Notes under the pieces: generated by a model
Told to the model about the DNA's origin: nothing
Database searches by the model: none
The model's input: only the letters and a program-made list of their open reading frames with translations
Program-made: the position numbers and the translations under genes
NCBI GenBank assembly: GCA_964019135.1
Contig: OZ025256.1
Span: 38,226,035 to 38,290,034, forward strand
Direction of reading: 5' to 3'
DNA: 64,000 nt
Origin: Arenicola marina
Lineage: Eukaryota; Annelida; Polychaeta; Arenicolidae
Shown here: one piece after another, positions 13,701-24,980 of the stretch
Layout: every line of letters begins with the position of its first letter
Numbering within the stretch: the stretch's first letter is position 1

Positions 13701-16700
13701 GCGCTGTTGTCCTCCAGGAGGTCCCCCACGCGGTTTTCCGCCTCCTCCACCTTGCCCTTCAGGTCGGCGATCTCGTCCTCCTGTTGCTTCATGGAGAAGC
13801 GCTCGCTCTCCGGCAGCTTGAGGCGGTCCATCAGGCGGAGTTTCTCGGAGGCGAGGCGCTCGGCCTGCACCTCCAGCTCGCCGATCTTCATCTGGTAGCG
13901 GTCCTCCATGTTGTAGAAGTCCTCCTTCTTGTGGGACAGCAGCTCGCCCAGCGTCGTCTTCTCCCGCCCCAGCCGGTCGCACCGGTCCTCCAGCGTCGCC
14001 ACCTTCTCCCGCAGGCTGTCCATCAACATCCGGGTGCCCTCCATCATGGCCGACTCGCGGCCCACGTGGTCCAGCCCCCGCCATCCTGGCCTGCGCCGCC
14101 TGCCAGGCGCTCTCGTCCACGCTGGGTCGCTTCCGGTACCGCTTCCGGTCCTCGAGCTGGTAGTCCTCGTCGGTCTGGCTCCTAGTCGGCACTACATTGC
14201 TGCTGTAGTACCAGTCCGGGTCCTCCGTGGCGACGGTCTCGCCGCCCTGGCGGTAGCCGCCGGAACCACCCCGCCCGTCCCCGCCCCCGCCGTACCCCGC
14301 TTGGTGGTGCTGCTGGTGGTGGTGGTGCTGCTGCTCGGCAGGTGGCGCGTGCTGCTGCTCGCCAGGTGGCGCGTACTGCTGCCCCCACTGGTGGTGACTG
14401 TTGCCTGCCGGATAGTGCTGCAGCACGGATGACGAGGATATCTGGCCTAGGATGTCCGCCGAGACCTGCGGCAGGCTATCCGGGATCTCACAGCGGCCCG
14501 CCGGATCACCGTATCCAGATGTCCCGCCGCTGTAATCCTGATCCGGATGTTCGATGAAGCTGTCCTGTCTGTCGTACAGGGGGCCCCCGCCGCCGGAACA
14601 CGGCTGCTCGTCGCTGTAGTAATCGCTTTCCGCGAATGACCTTGACCTTGGATTGAAGTCGTCTTGACTTCCCCCCGACGGGATTGTTGTTGTTGTTGTT
14701 GTTGTTGTTTGTGTTGTCGCTGTCGTGGTACACAATCGCCCCGGTATAGTAATCCACTGCTCCGGTCTCGGACTCAATCCCGCTGTCGATCAGAGTGGTT
14801 TGAGATCCGGAATCTCCCGTGTCGTAGTAAGGCGGTGACGTAGCTGGGGACAGGTCCCGGCTGTCGGGGTCTGGATCCTGAGTACTGGACCCCGCCACGG
14901 GCTGGCTGGCCGACTGCCCGACGCTAGACTGCGGTCTCCCCGGCCCCTCTCGGCCCGCCTCGCCCTCCGCCTGGCTGTCCGCGGTGTCCCGGGCAGCCTC
15001 TGGCTTAGCTCCGGATGCGCTGATGACTTGTCTATTATTAGAGGTCTCCTTCGGTTCCCTGGTTACCTCCGCGTCATCTTCTTCTTCCTCTTCCTCCTCC
15101 TCTTCCTCCTCCTCCTCCTCCCCTTCCCCCTCCGCCGCGCTGCTCCGACGGCGTGTTGTTAACGCCGGGTCTCTCTCGAAGGCCGACTCCCCCCAGACCC
15201 CGGCCCCGACAGCCTCACCCTCTAGGGCGAGAGACGGGGGCGGGAGCGGTGGGGGTGACGGCGACTGGGCCGGGCTGGGTCGGAGGCCGTGTGGATCCTG
15301 AACTCCGGAGTGTGGCGGTGTCGCACCTGATCCTGAGGAATCCCTGGGGCTGTGGGTCCCCCCTTGGTCCGGCGTGAGGACTGTCGGTGACGGTAGTCCG
15401 GTCGGTGAGTGGCCCGGTCCCTCTCTGCCGCTACCGCCGGCCGCTGACTGCTCACCCTGCCCCCCAGTCCCCTCTCCGGTGCCGACCTTTAAGCCACCCC
15501 CGCCGGCCTCGTCACTGCCGCTGCCGGCTTGCGGCCCACTCGGGGTGGGCCGGGGGGGTGCTGGCTTCACACCCTCGTCCGGAGCCGCAGCGGCAGGGGG
15601 GTGAGGGTGGGCGGTGGCAGTATTTAAAGCACCCTCCTTTACTTCCTGGCGCTTCCTGTTCGCTTCTAGCGAGCCAGATATCGCGGTATCGCAGGGCGAG
15701 ATGCCTTCACTGGAGGGCCGCTCCGTGGGCTGGCGTGGCTGCTGCTGATGCTGAAGCGGGTGTGACTCCCGGCTCTCTGCCGGAGTACTTGACTGGTCCT
15801 GACTAGAACTTATGGCACGCGGCGTTCCTGGCGGTGCGTCTCTGGCCTGGGCCTGACCCTCCCCCTCCGCCCGCGCCTCCCCACCCCCAGCAGTGGTAGC
15901 GGGCGGCTCCCGGTGCACGGTAGTTATTTCTGACTCGGGCCGCCCGCCCGCTGCCAATGTCTCTGGAGCTTCCTGGCGCTGTACCGAAGTCGGCTCACTA
16001 TCGCCCGACTTCCCGGCACCCGCGGGCTGGGGCGGGGGCTGGGGGTGGGAGCCAGTGGAGGAGGGTGAGGGGGTAGCCTCACCCCCCTTCCCCGGGGCCC
16101 TTCCTCCCGCGGCAGCTGCATGCGAGGATCCGGACGCAGGCGCCTGCTGCCCCTCCTCGCCCCCTCCACCTCTCCCCACCTTCTGGATCGCCGGACTCCC
16201 CGCTCCAGATGACGTGGATGAGGGCCCGGGATCCGCTTTCGGCGCCGCTATCGCTCCAGTACTTCCGACAGCAGGACTGCCCCCTTGTCCGCCATCCCCA
16301 CCGCCTGCCCCACCGCCCCCGCCACCCCCGCCACCCTCTCCACTGCTCGCACTTTTCTTCTCGGAGCCAGAAGAATCCTGGTCCTTCTCTCTATCTGGGA
16401 CCGGTTTCCTCGGACCCCCGCCTGGCGTGGTGTCGGCGCTGGCTGGCGAATCCTTATCCACCCCCTTCCCCGCGCCCTTCCCCACCCCACCCTCCTCCAC
16501 TGCCCCCTTTCCCGCGCCCTTCCCCACCCCACCCTCCTCCACTGCCCCCTTCCCCGCGCCTTTCCCCACCCCACCCTCCTCCACTGCCCCCTTCCCCGCG
16601 CCCTTCCCCACCCCACCCTCCTCCACTGCCCCCTTCCCCGCGCCCTTCCCCACCCCCTTCGCCGCCCCACCCCCCTTCACCTCTGTCGGCTTACTGTCTG

Positions 16701-17564
16701 ACTCGTTACTCCCTGTTGTAATATTCTTCGTTGTAGCTGCACCTTTAGAAGTCTTTGCGGGTTCTTTACCATTTTTCTCATCTTTCTTGCTGCGCTTCGC
16801 TGCTGATTTCCCTTCACTTTTGCTGCTTTCTTTGGTCCCTTTGCTATTCACTGCGGCAGTCTTCTCTTGAGAAGTCTCGCTGGACTTGGCGTTCTTCCCC
16901 TTGCTTTCACCCTCCGAACCTTTCCCATTGCCTTTCTGCTGTTTACCCTTATCGCTAGATACGCCTTTGTCTCCCACTTTATTAACCTTTGGCTCTGGTT
17001 TACCCTTCTGTGACGCCGTCATGGCGCTCCCCGCCTCCTTGCCCCGCCCATCTTCAGCGAGCTTCACGCTCGATTCGCCAGGTGGCGCTGTGGTGCCGGC
17101 GCCTGGCTTGGGCCCGACCGCTGTGGGTGCCGCCTTGGGCTCGGGCTTGGGCACGACGGCCTTGGGCTCGGGCTTGGGCACGATGGCCTTGGGCTCGGGC
17201 TTGGGCACGACGGCCTTGGGCTCGGGCTTGGGCACGATGGCCTTGGGCTCGGGCTTGGGCACGATGGCCTTGGGCTCGGGCTTGGGCACGATGGCCTTGG
17301 GCTCGGGCTTGGGCACGATGGCCTTGGGCTCGGGCTTGGGCTGGGGCTCAGCTTCTTCATTATGCTGTTCCTCGGTTTTGAAACAGTTTTTACACAGATT
17401 TTTCCGAAATAATTGCGGCTCGAATGTGATACATCTGACCGACTTGCCTGCTGATCTGGGTCTGGCGCTCATGGTCAAGGTGCCATTGTGTGGGGGGGCT
17501 GACTATCGATGGGGTTCCGTGTGGCCCTCCCTGCAGCTAGCGGTCAGTCCCCGCAGCTCTGGCC
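6524..17564 (-). CDS. MTCL1-like: SOGA/MTCL1-family coiled-coil microtubule-associated protein (5' two coding exons)
   Basis: MTCL proteins crosslink and stabilise microtubules through long coiled coils; SOGA names the same family. The key evidence is in the coiled coil: [31 protein letters not shown], then [20 protein letters not shown] and [12 protein letters not shown], which follow the vertebrate block with NKNCRILQYRLRKAEQKS and KVAKDVSVRLHHEL. Exon 1 (17564-13259) holds the 5' UTR and about 1,404 codons; exon 2 (7724-6524) adds 400. The rest lies to the left, outside what can be recognised. The N-terminal 900 residues are low-complexity and disordered-looking. Two single-base frame breaks lie in G runs. 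Which vertebrate paralogue it equals is undetermined. Confidence 0.87.
7725..11040. other. MTCL1-like intron, 3' half; no gene seen
   Basis: Part of the single intron between exons 1 and 2. It is AT-rich near 8-8.6 kb, with G/C-rich patches at 8,890-8,980 and C/T-rich sequence at 9,690-10,330. I see no coding exon or named element here. Confidence 0.6.
11046..11193. mobile_element. Short MITE with GGATCC-containing inverted ends
   Basis: 148 bp. Left end CAGGATGGGATCCAG; right end reversed CAGGGGCGGATCCAC. Flanked by AAGAC on both sides. The end sequence is shared with the element at 1545, so it is probably the same hAT-like group, though the duplication is only 5 bp. Confidence 0.6.
11815..12010. 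repeat. 27-29-bp degenerate tandem repeat
   Basis: Seven or so units with ATGTCGATATTCA followed by CTGAAGTAA. Confidence 0.8.
12236..12451. mobile_element. PIF/Harbinger-type MITE with TAA target duplication
   Basis: 216 bp, inverted ends of about 24 bp (GGGGCGCACCA, then TATCAGGG) and TAA on each side. AT-rich interior without an open frame. The TAA duplication and G-rich end fit the PIF/Harbinger group. Confidence 0.75.
12545..12880. repeat. About 42-bp tandem repeat with CACCCTAA motifs
   Basis: Around eight degenerate units: ACACCCTAATGTTACC, then CTCAGTGTAAACATC. The intron of the MTCL1-like gene. Confidence 0.85.
13090..13245. repeat. 8-bp AGGTCAAN array next to the MTCL1-like exon 1 donor
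   Basis: About 16 units of (T/A)AGGTCAA, giving direct AGGTCA half-sites spaced by 2 bp. It begins about 15 bp inside the intron. Confidence 0.9.
13259..17564 (-). CDS. MTCL1-like: MTCL1-like exon 1: 5' UTR end, start codon, low-complexity N-terminus, coiled coil
   Basis: Acceptor TCATTCCAG|GGCC at 17565; ATG at 17472-17470 ([14 protein letters not shown]), the first ATG in frame after the acceptor. In order: a C-x2-C-F motif (LCKNCFK, Cys27 and Cys30), about eight PKPEPKAIV repeats (residues ~43-115), Lys/Ser-rich stretch, 14-residue [14 protein letters not shown] repeats (~270-340), Pro/Gly-rich region, poly-Glu (~785-800), poly-Asn (~920), a His/Gln-rich stretch, then coiled coil from ~1137. 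The frame moves at 14,68x (run of six G on the coding strand) and near 14,08x (run of five G); removing one G in each gives 4,212 nt = 1,404 codons ending in phase 0 at the donor AAC|GTGAGT. These are probably homopolymer errors. Confidence 0.87.
16465..16660. repeat. 42-bp in-frame coding repeat ([14 protein letters not shown])
   Basis: Four to five units of 42 bp in MTCL1-like exon 1, nearly identical at DNA level, encoding Lys/Gly-rich then Glu/Glu/Gly blocks. Confidence 0.93.
17117..17346. repeat. 27-bp in-frame coding repeat (PKPEPKAIV)
   Basis: About eight near-identical 27-bp units inside MTCL1-like exon 1. They differ mainly at one Ile/Val codon (ATC or GTC). This is a recent in-frame expansion. 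Confidence 0.93.
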
Positions 17565-17589
17565 CTGGAATGACAGAAAGGGATTTTAT

Positions 17590-17725
17590 CAGTGTAACAT
17601 CTGAGGTATGGGGCTGGAAGGCAACATGCGCAAGATGCAGGGATCAGGGTTCGAACCCACGACCTGTTGGTCTGCGGATGTCAACAGAGCTAGAGAGGCT
17701 CCATGAATGAATGAACCGATGTCTT
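17590..17725 (-). mobile_element. tRNA-derived SINE-like copy upstream of MTCL1-like exon 1
   Basis: Perfect B box in GGGTTCGAACCC at 17647-17658, preceded on the minus strand by CATCCGCAGACCAACAGG, an anticodon-arm-like segment. It lies in the presumed 5' intron about 30 bp before the exon 1 acceptor. Confidence 0.6.
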
Positions 17726-18507
17726 AGACCACCTCTAGCTGTCTCCACATCGCTAAACGGACCCGAGAGAAGGATACAGATCTCTGGTAATGCATATGCT
17801 CAATATAGTCATCCATCCGGTTATACTGGTTTAAGTGTGCCGTATCGTACCAACAGACGATGCAACGATGCAAGGGGGCCATCTCTTTATGTCTAAATAA
17901 ATAGATAATGCAAATAAGCTGCTTTTAAAAGAAATATATATGTCATTGCCTCGACGATTGACATGTTTATGAACATCGAAAGGAAGGAGATCAGGTAGAT
18001 TGTGTGAATTAGAAGATCGTTAATGATGACCATACTTTTGACGTGTAAATATAATTAGATCACTATGTCTCATATCATAAGACATAATATTAATTGCCGA
18101 GTATTACAAAATTGACTTGCAAGTTTAAATGCTCTGTTTTACTTGTCCGTAACCGACTCGTTATTACATCCCTACTCTATTAAAATCGATACTGATATAT
18201 GAATTATGCAGTAGCTAGTCCATCCCTTTGACCTTTTGAAAGCTACACGACAAGAAGGATGCCCACCAAGCAATAGCCCCTCAACCTAACGTGAAGTAAT
18301 AACCCGTGTATGCGATGAAAATATTTGACCTGTCAGTTCGTTTCTGTTCCTGATAGATGCCCTTTGTATCGAAGTCCTAAAGTCGCTCTCCCGGTTTACT
18401 TCGCCACATTCCAAAATTCATTCCTTACACACAGCAACCTTTGACTTTTGCTTTCGTCAAATGGCGGGTTGAGTCAACACAGACCACCAATCAGGTTGAT
18501 ATTCACC

Positions 18508-18862
18508 CGGGGGGGGGGGGGGGAGGGGGCACTATTATACGAATAAGGTGGGTGGGGGGGGGGGTCCGCGGATTTCTGTGACGAACACATACGCCTTTAA
18601 AGCGGATATTTGTCATGAAGAAGATACCCCTAGATAGCGGATATTTTAAAACTTGCGACCCGGAAGAGGGGGGGGGGGGGGGTCTGAAAATGTGCCTTCA
18701 TGGAGCGGATGCCGCAAAAAATATCATTTCGAGTGGATTTTGGCGGTAAAACGCCTCGACTGAGCGGAATTTGGCGGTAAAACGCCCCGACCGAGCGGAT
18801 TTGGCGGTGAAAACCCCCAAACCCCAGAACCCAGCTATGTATTAAGTACCCCGCTCCCCGGG
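18508..18862. mobile_element. hAT-type MITE, 355 bp, with internal repeats
   Basis: Flanked by TATTCACC at 18500-18507 and 18863-18870. The G-rich inverted ends share GGGGAG, GGG and a TTATAC/TTAATAC motif. Inside, a segment with TTTGGCGGTAAAACGCC is repeated about three times. Confidence 0.8.
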
Positions 18863-20275
18863 TATTCACCATCGCGACACGCTGTGACGTCACAACTAAC
18901 AGGTCGAACTTCAATCTATTGACGATAGAGGTCAAGGTTGAACCGTGTTGTCGATAGACATGTGTTAAAGTACTGTTATTACGTCATCCTATTGTCTAAA
19001 CTATACATTAATTTTCAAGATTTTTTGAACAAGCTTTCTTCTATGTCACGAAATAGACAATCGCGGTCAATGCTAATCATGAGCAATAAGTGAGCTTTTC
19101 TGAAACAATTCCCAACCGCAACAGATGCTGAACTGAAAGCTTGACGCCCGATGGAATGCTCGAGTGAAACAGGTACATCGCCCTTGTGCAAAATGCAGAC
19201 CGACATTTCCTTGCGTCCTTCAGTAATCTCACTAAAAATCTTTTTCTCGTGAATCCCACATAACTCATTTTGCAAAGCATATCCTATCCATCAGCAACGC
19301 ACTTAATTAACGAGATGTTCCTTGTTTTAAACACTATCGCAACGTCGCTGCATATCATATCCTTTTAGTATCCAATAATTCGCACGATTGCATCATATTC
19401 CACCTTCAAATGAAGGTAAGAATGTAAAATTGATAAATTGAGATTGACTCAACGGGACCAAATTATATTCCAGTTGAAAAATCTTCCTTCAATGTTACGA
19501 AATCGACTATCGCAATCGATGCAAATCATGAGCAATAAGTGAGCTTCTCTGAAACGTGTCACAACCACAATGGATGATGAACTGGAAGCGTGACGCCCGA
19601 TGATATGCTCTAGCAACAACTGAAATTTACATTTCTCTTTAAAACAAGCGTAGAACACGATATCCAATATGAAAAACTAAAATTGAGATCATGTGTAATT
19701 CTTATGCCAAATACATACCGACATTTTCTTATATCCTTCAGTTATCACACAAGAAATCATTTTTCTTTTCGTGAATCCCACAAAACTCATTTTGCAAAGC
19801 ATTTCCTATCCATCAACCACGCACTTCACGTGGTGTTCCTTGTTGTAAACCCGATCGCAACATCGCCGCATATCATATCATTTTATATCCAATAATGTGC
19901 ACAATTGCATCATATTTCACCTTCAAATGATAATGATTTACGGTATAATGACACATAATCCATGTGAAGTAGCTTACGCGCCTTGATTCGAAACACAGCT
20001 TCATTCTTGCAATCTGAAGATAAACTGAACTAACCTGTGGCTGCAGGGTCTGACAGCTCTTTCATGTTTGGGCAAGTCATTGTTTCAGCTTAGCTCACGT
20101 ATGACTCAAGCCTACCATTTTCTACAATAAGACATTTCCTGGGTCCAAAGATGGAAGACGGACCGGGTTCAGTCAGCTATTGTATTGCTTTCGGAAGCGA
20201 GAGATGTAATGTACATTTAAACGGACTCCTATTCATGCCATTGGGAACAGGTGAGGCTCACCGCACTTTAATTCA

Positions 20276-20373
20276 GAGAATACCCGTGTAACAGTTCAGT
20301 CTTGAAAAGATATGTACTCGGCTTGCGCCGCGTACATAGTTTTTTAAGAATGTACTGTTACATGGGCATTCTC
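20276..20373. repeat. 33-bp imperfect inverted repeat
   Basis: Left arm begins GAGAATACCCGTGTAACAG at 20276; the right arm ends GGGCATTCTC at 20373. Terminal palindrome of the second repeat copy. Confidence 0.8.
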
Positions 20374-21291
20374 CTTACCTTAAAGTACTGCTATGACGTC
20401 ATTCTATTGTCTAAACTGCACATTATTTTTCACGAATGTACTGTTTTAGCGAGCTGATCAATTGCGATTGACTCAAGGAGACCAAACAATTTTTCTGTTG
20501 AACAATCGTCCTTCTGTTACGAAATCGACCATCGCAGTCAATGCCCATCATGAGCAATAAGTGAGCTTGTCTGAAATCGGTCACAATCACAATGGATGAT
20601 GAACTGGAAACTTGACGCCCGACGGAAAGCCCCAGCAAAAACCGATACAAATTTCTCACCAAAACAAGCATAGATCAGAAAATCCACTTTAAAAACTGAA
20701 TTTGAGATCATATGTAATTCATATGTAAAATACATACTGACATTTCCTTATATCCTATAATCACACTAGAAATCATTTTTCTTTCTCGTGAATCCCACGA
20801 AACTCGTTTGCAAAGCATATCCTATCCATCAACAACGCACTGGGTGTGACTTGTGTCAAACACCATGGCAACATCGCTGCGTATCATATCCTTTCAGTAT
20901 CCAATAATGTGAACCATTGTATCCTATTCCACATTTAAATGACCATTATCGTCTGTATAAGGACACATAATCCATGCGAAGTAGCCTACGCGCCTTGATG
21001 CGAAACACGACTTCATTCTTGCAATCTGAAGATGAACTAAACTGATTTGTGGCTGCAGCGTCCGACGTTCTTCTATGTCAGGGCGAACCACTGTTTCAGC
21101 TTAGCTCACGTATGACTCAAGTTTACCATTGCTACAACAAATACATTTCATGGGTTCTCAGATAGAATATGAACCGACTTCGGTCAGCTATTTTGTTGGT
21201 TTCGGAAGCGAGAGATGCAATGTACATCTTAAAAAAACTCTTATTCACGCTTCATGGACCACGTGAGGCTCACCGACCGTACTTTAAGTCA

Positions 21292-21375
21292 GAGAATACC
21301 CGTGTAACAGTTCATTCTTGAAAAGATACGTACTCGGCTTCTTTTTCAAGAATGTACTGTTACATAGGCATTCTC
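21292..21375. repeat. 33-bp inverted repeat, second example
   Basis: Arms 21292-21324 and 21343-21375 pair at about 29 of 33 positions (left GAGAATACCCGTGTAACAG). Loop of 18 bp. Confidence 0.83.
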
Positions 21376-21479
21376 CTTACCGTAAGGTCAAAGTTAAGCT
21401 AATTTATCATAGACATCTCGTGAAGTCAACGTTGAAACGTCGAAACGTCATGTCACAGTATAAACATGTTAACACCAGC

Positions 21480-22975
21480 CTCCTCGTGACGTCACAGTGC
21501 AAGCATGTTAACACCAGCCTCCTCTTGACGTCGCAGTACACACATGTTAACACCAGCCATTTTAAAAGGTCAATATTAGCGCCACGTGTTCACAGCAGAT
21601 ACATTCTGACGTCAAAGTTACAACGTGTTCACAGCAGATACGTTATGACGTCACAGCTACAACGTGTGCACAGCAGATACGTTATGACGTCAAAGCTACA
21701 ATGTGTTTACAACAGATACGTTATGACGTCAAAGTTACAACGTGTTCACAGCAAATACGTTATGACGTCAAAGTAACGTGTTCACAGCAGATACATTATG
21801 ACGTCAAAGCTACAATGTGTTCGCAACAGATACGTTATGACGTCAAAGTTACAACGTGTTCACAGCAAATACGTTATGACGTCAACGCGACGTGTTCACA
21901 GCAGATACCTTATGACGCCAAAGATACGTGTGCACAGCAGATACGTTATGACGTCAAAGTTACAACGTGTTCACAGCAGATACGTTATGACGTCAGAGCT
22001 ACAATGTGTTCACAACAGATACGTTATGACGTCAAAGCTACAACGTGTTCATAACAGATACGTTAAGACGTCAAAGTTACAACGTGTTCACAGCAAATAC
22101 GTTATGACGTCAAAGTGACGCGTTCACAGCAGATACGTTATGACGTCAAAGTAACGTGTTCACAGCAGATACATTATGACGTCAAAGCTACAATGTGTTC
22201 GCAACAGGTACGTTATGACGTCAAAGTTACAACGTGTTCACAGCAAATACGTTATGACGTCAACGCGACGTGTTCACAGCAGATACCTTATGACGTCAAA
22301 GATACAACGTGTTCACAGCAGATACGTTATGACGTCAAAGTTACAACGTGTGCACAGCAGATACGCTATGACGTCAAAGTTACAACGTGTTCACAGCAGA
22401 TACGTTATGACGTCAGAGCTACAATGTGTTCACAACAGATACGTTATGACGTCAAAGCTACAACGTGTTCATAACAGATACGTTAAGACGTCAAAGTTAC
22501 AACGTGTTCACAGCAAATACGTTATGACGTCAAAGTGACGCGTTCACAGCAGATACGTTATGACGTCAAAGCTACAATGTGTTCACAACAGATACGTTAT
22601 GACTTCAAAGTTACAACGTGTTCACAGCAAATACGTTATGACGTCAACACGACGTGTTCACAGCAGATGCCTTATGACGTCAACGATACAACGTGTTCAC
22701 AGCAGATACGTTATGACGTCAAAGTTACAACGTGTTCACAGCAGATACGTTATGACGTCAACACGACGTGTTCACAGCAGATGCCTTATGACGTCAAAGT
22801 TACAACGTGTTCACAGCAGATACGTTAAGATATCAAGTTACGTGTTCACAGCAGTTACGTTATGACGTCGAAATTACAACGTGTTCACAGCAGATACGTT
22901 ATGATATCAAGTTACGTGTTCACAGCAGTTACGTTATGATGTCAAAGTTACAACGTTTTCACAGTGTTGTACACC
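21480..22975. repeat. About 38-bp array carrying TGACGTCA (CRE) in nearly every unit
   Basis: Units read GTTACAACGTGTTCACAGC, then AGATACGTTATGACGTCAAA. By hand count about 29 perfect TGACGTCA octamers lie between 21,486 and 22,800, with a few one-base variants. A 180-bp block at 21,961 recurs at 22,381 (420 bp apart). Open frames across it are periodic and not genes. Confidence 0.93.
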
Positions 22976-22979
22976 ATGA

Positions 22980-24430
22980 CTTATAACATTCGTAACATTA
23001 AAATCATTATGTTCTTGTTCCAAGGAGTAGAGGCTCCTTGCCAGGGTATGAAAGTGAGGCAGAAAATTCATAACAACACTGTAACTTTGGGTGAACCCGC
23101 GAGAGACTGCACATTTCTTGCACAATGGTGAATAGGTATGCTGTTGGGCAGCGCCACTAAGCTGGTACCGCCGCTCATACTCATACAAGTCACTGAGCGA
23201 GCGAGCTTTTGGGGCCGGAGAACCAGGCTACAGAGCCACTCAGATACCGATACCCGATCTTCCGGCGGACGGCGTTACGCATGCGTTATAGTCCCTCTGC
23301 CCCACGTCAAATTTAACCATAAGATTAAATTTGACCACATCCTTCATACGCAAAATTTGAAATGAATCTAATCGAAAATACAATGTGTAGTGCGGTCGAG
23401 GTCAAAGGCGTGAAGCGTTTTGAACTTTGACCCTGTGTTATTTTGAAATAAGTTTTCGCTTAACTCTTTCATTGTGATCATTCGACAACGGAATGTATAT
23501 TTTTCAAATTCTGCATCGAAAATTCAATATTCAATCTAAAAAATCCTCTAAAACCATTCGTGACCCCAGGACCGTTGGGGTCAACCGTGAGGTGGGCGGT
23601 GACGTGGGGCAGAGGTGATGTGAGAAACGGGCGCCCTCTGCTGGCAGAGTGACGGATACCTTGGCGGAGAGTTTGTGGAGCACAGAGCCAGGGCACGGGG
23701 ATGCACCCCCTCTGGCGGAATAACTTTGAAAAAGGGACGGTGATATTCTCAGTTACCGATGTGACGAGGAATACTTGAATTATTATTAAAGTCAAAATCG
23801 CTTTAATGTGAAGGACACAGGGTAGTGCAAAGTAAGTATCTCTACACATACTAGTCATCAGTCACCAGTGCTCTATTTAGTACATGGGAGTGTTATATGT
23901 TGACACGCATAGCGCTTCCACCAGAGAGAACGCTACAGGTTTACTGCTGCCTCCCCTGCTTTTATAGCTGGACGTGATAAACAATGGCTGGGGGAGATAA
24001 ACAGATGACATTGATGGGGCATTATATACAGGTCTCACGTCTACGGCCTCTTAACGAGAATAGATTAGGAACACCGAGTAATGATGGCGGGGGGGGGGGG
24101 GGGGCGCTGATACACATAGGCTAAGAGCAGGGGCTCAAGAAACTGTCGGTTTTCGGCTTCGGTGTATTAAAGTTCGGGAAATGGATTAATCTTTTTGGCA
24201 CTTATTGAACGTCGCAGTCATATATTTACACCATCCTAACCGACCGCCGGCTCAACAAGCCACTCCCCACCACCCCACCTCAAAAAGAACAACAATAAAA
24301 GAAAAACCTGAGAACTCTTGACAGCTGTTTCCTGTCATGGCGTTGTCAACAACAGTCGGCGTCTTGGAGATGCATTGGCTGAGCAGAAGTATACCCTCTT
24401 ATTGTTATTCTGTTAGCTATTGGTGGAATG
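22980..24430. other. Intergenic; a CTCF-like motif, otherwise nothing recognised
   Basis: CCAGCAGAGGGCG on the minus strand at 23644-23632 fits the CTCF core consensus. Poly-G run near 24,090. Confidence 0.4.
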
Positions 24431-24439
24431 GCCAGGGGC

Positions 24440-24980
24440 CAGGCAGAAAATCCCGGAGATGGGGCTAGGGGTGGGGTGGCCTAGGTGTGGGGGTAGCCTA
24501 AGGGTGGGTGGCCTAAGTGTGGGGGTGGCCTAGATGTGGGGTGGGCTAGGGGTGGGGGTGGCCTAGGTGTGGGGTGGCCTAGGTGTGGGATTAGATGGAA
24601 ACCCCCCGAAATGGGGGTGGGGGGCTGGGTAGGCGTGGGGGTAAGGGTAGGGTTGAGCTAGGGGTGGGGTTAGAAGGAAAACTTGTGAGGTGTGGGTGGT
24701 CTAGGTGTGGGGTTGGACAGAAAGTCCCGGGCATGGGGGTGGGCTGGGTGTGGGGTTAGACTGAACTCGTTGGTATGGAGAGGTGTTAGATGCAAGTTTC
24801 GGGGGGAGAGAATGGGGGGTGTGGGGTGGGCTATGATGGAACGCCCCGGGGGTAGGGGTGAGAAGTTAGACGAAATGCTTTCAGGGGGGGGTAAGCTAGG
24901 GAGAGGTGTTAGAAGGGGGGGGGGGGAGATAGGCGGATCGCCCCCCCCCAGGGTGAGGATAGGGGGTTAAACGGAACGCC
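24440..24980. repeat. G-rich degenerate repeat (CCTAGGTGTGGGGTGG type)
   Basis: GCCTAGGTGTGGGGTGG-like units of 16-20 bp decay into general G-rich sequence with G-quadruplex potential. Confidence 0.7.

Larger units (their letters stand above)
18966..21395. repeat. Three tandem copies of a 0.45-1.0 kb repeat
   Basis: Anchors at 19,08x, 19,53x and 20,55x share GAGCAATAAGTGAGCTT and GACGCCCGA. Copies two and three also share CTTCATTCTTGCAATCTGAA and a terminal inverted repeat. No domain is recognised. Minus frames in the three copies keep a similar peptide (REAHLLLMICID). Confidence 0.85.

Noticed and set aside
13391-14185. Plus-strand 264-residue Leu/His/Val-rich frame
   Set aside because: Antisense of the MTCL1-like coiled coil.
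17070-17096. CTCF-like CGCCAGGTGGCGCTG
   Set aside because: Lies within coding sequence of the MTCL1-like exon and misses part of the core consensus.
21318-22865. Plus-strand frames with SRYVMTSKLQ and QQIRYDVKV repeats
   Set aside because: Periodic frames of the 38-bp CRE array with no start context or domain.
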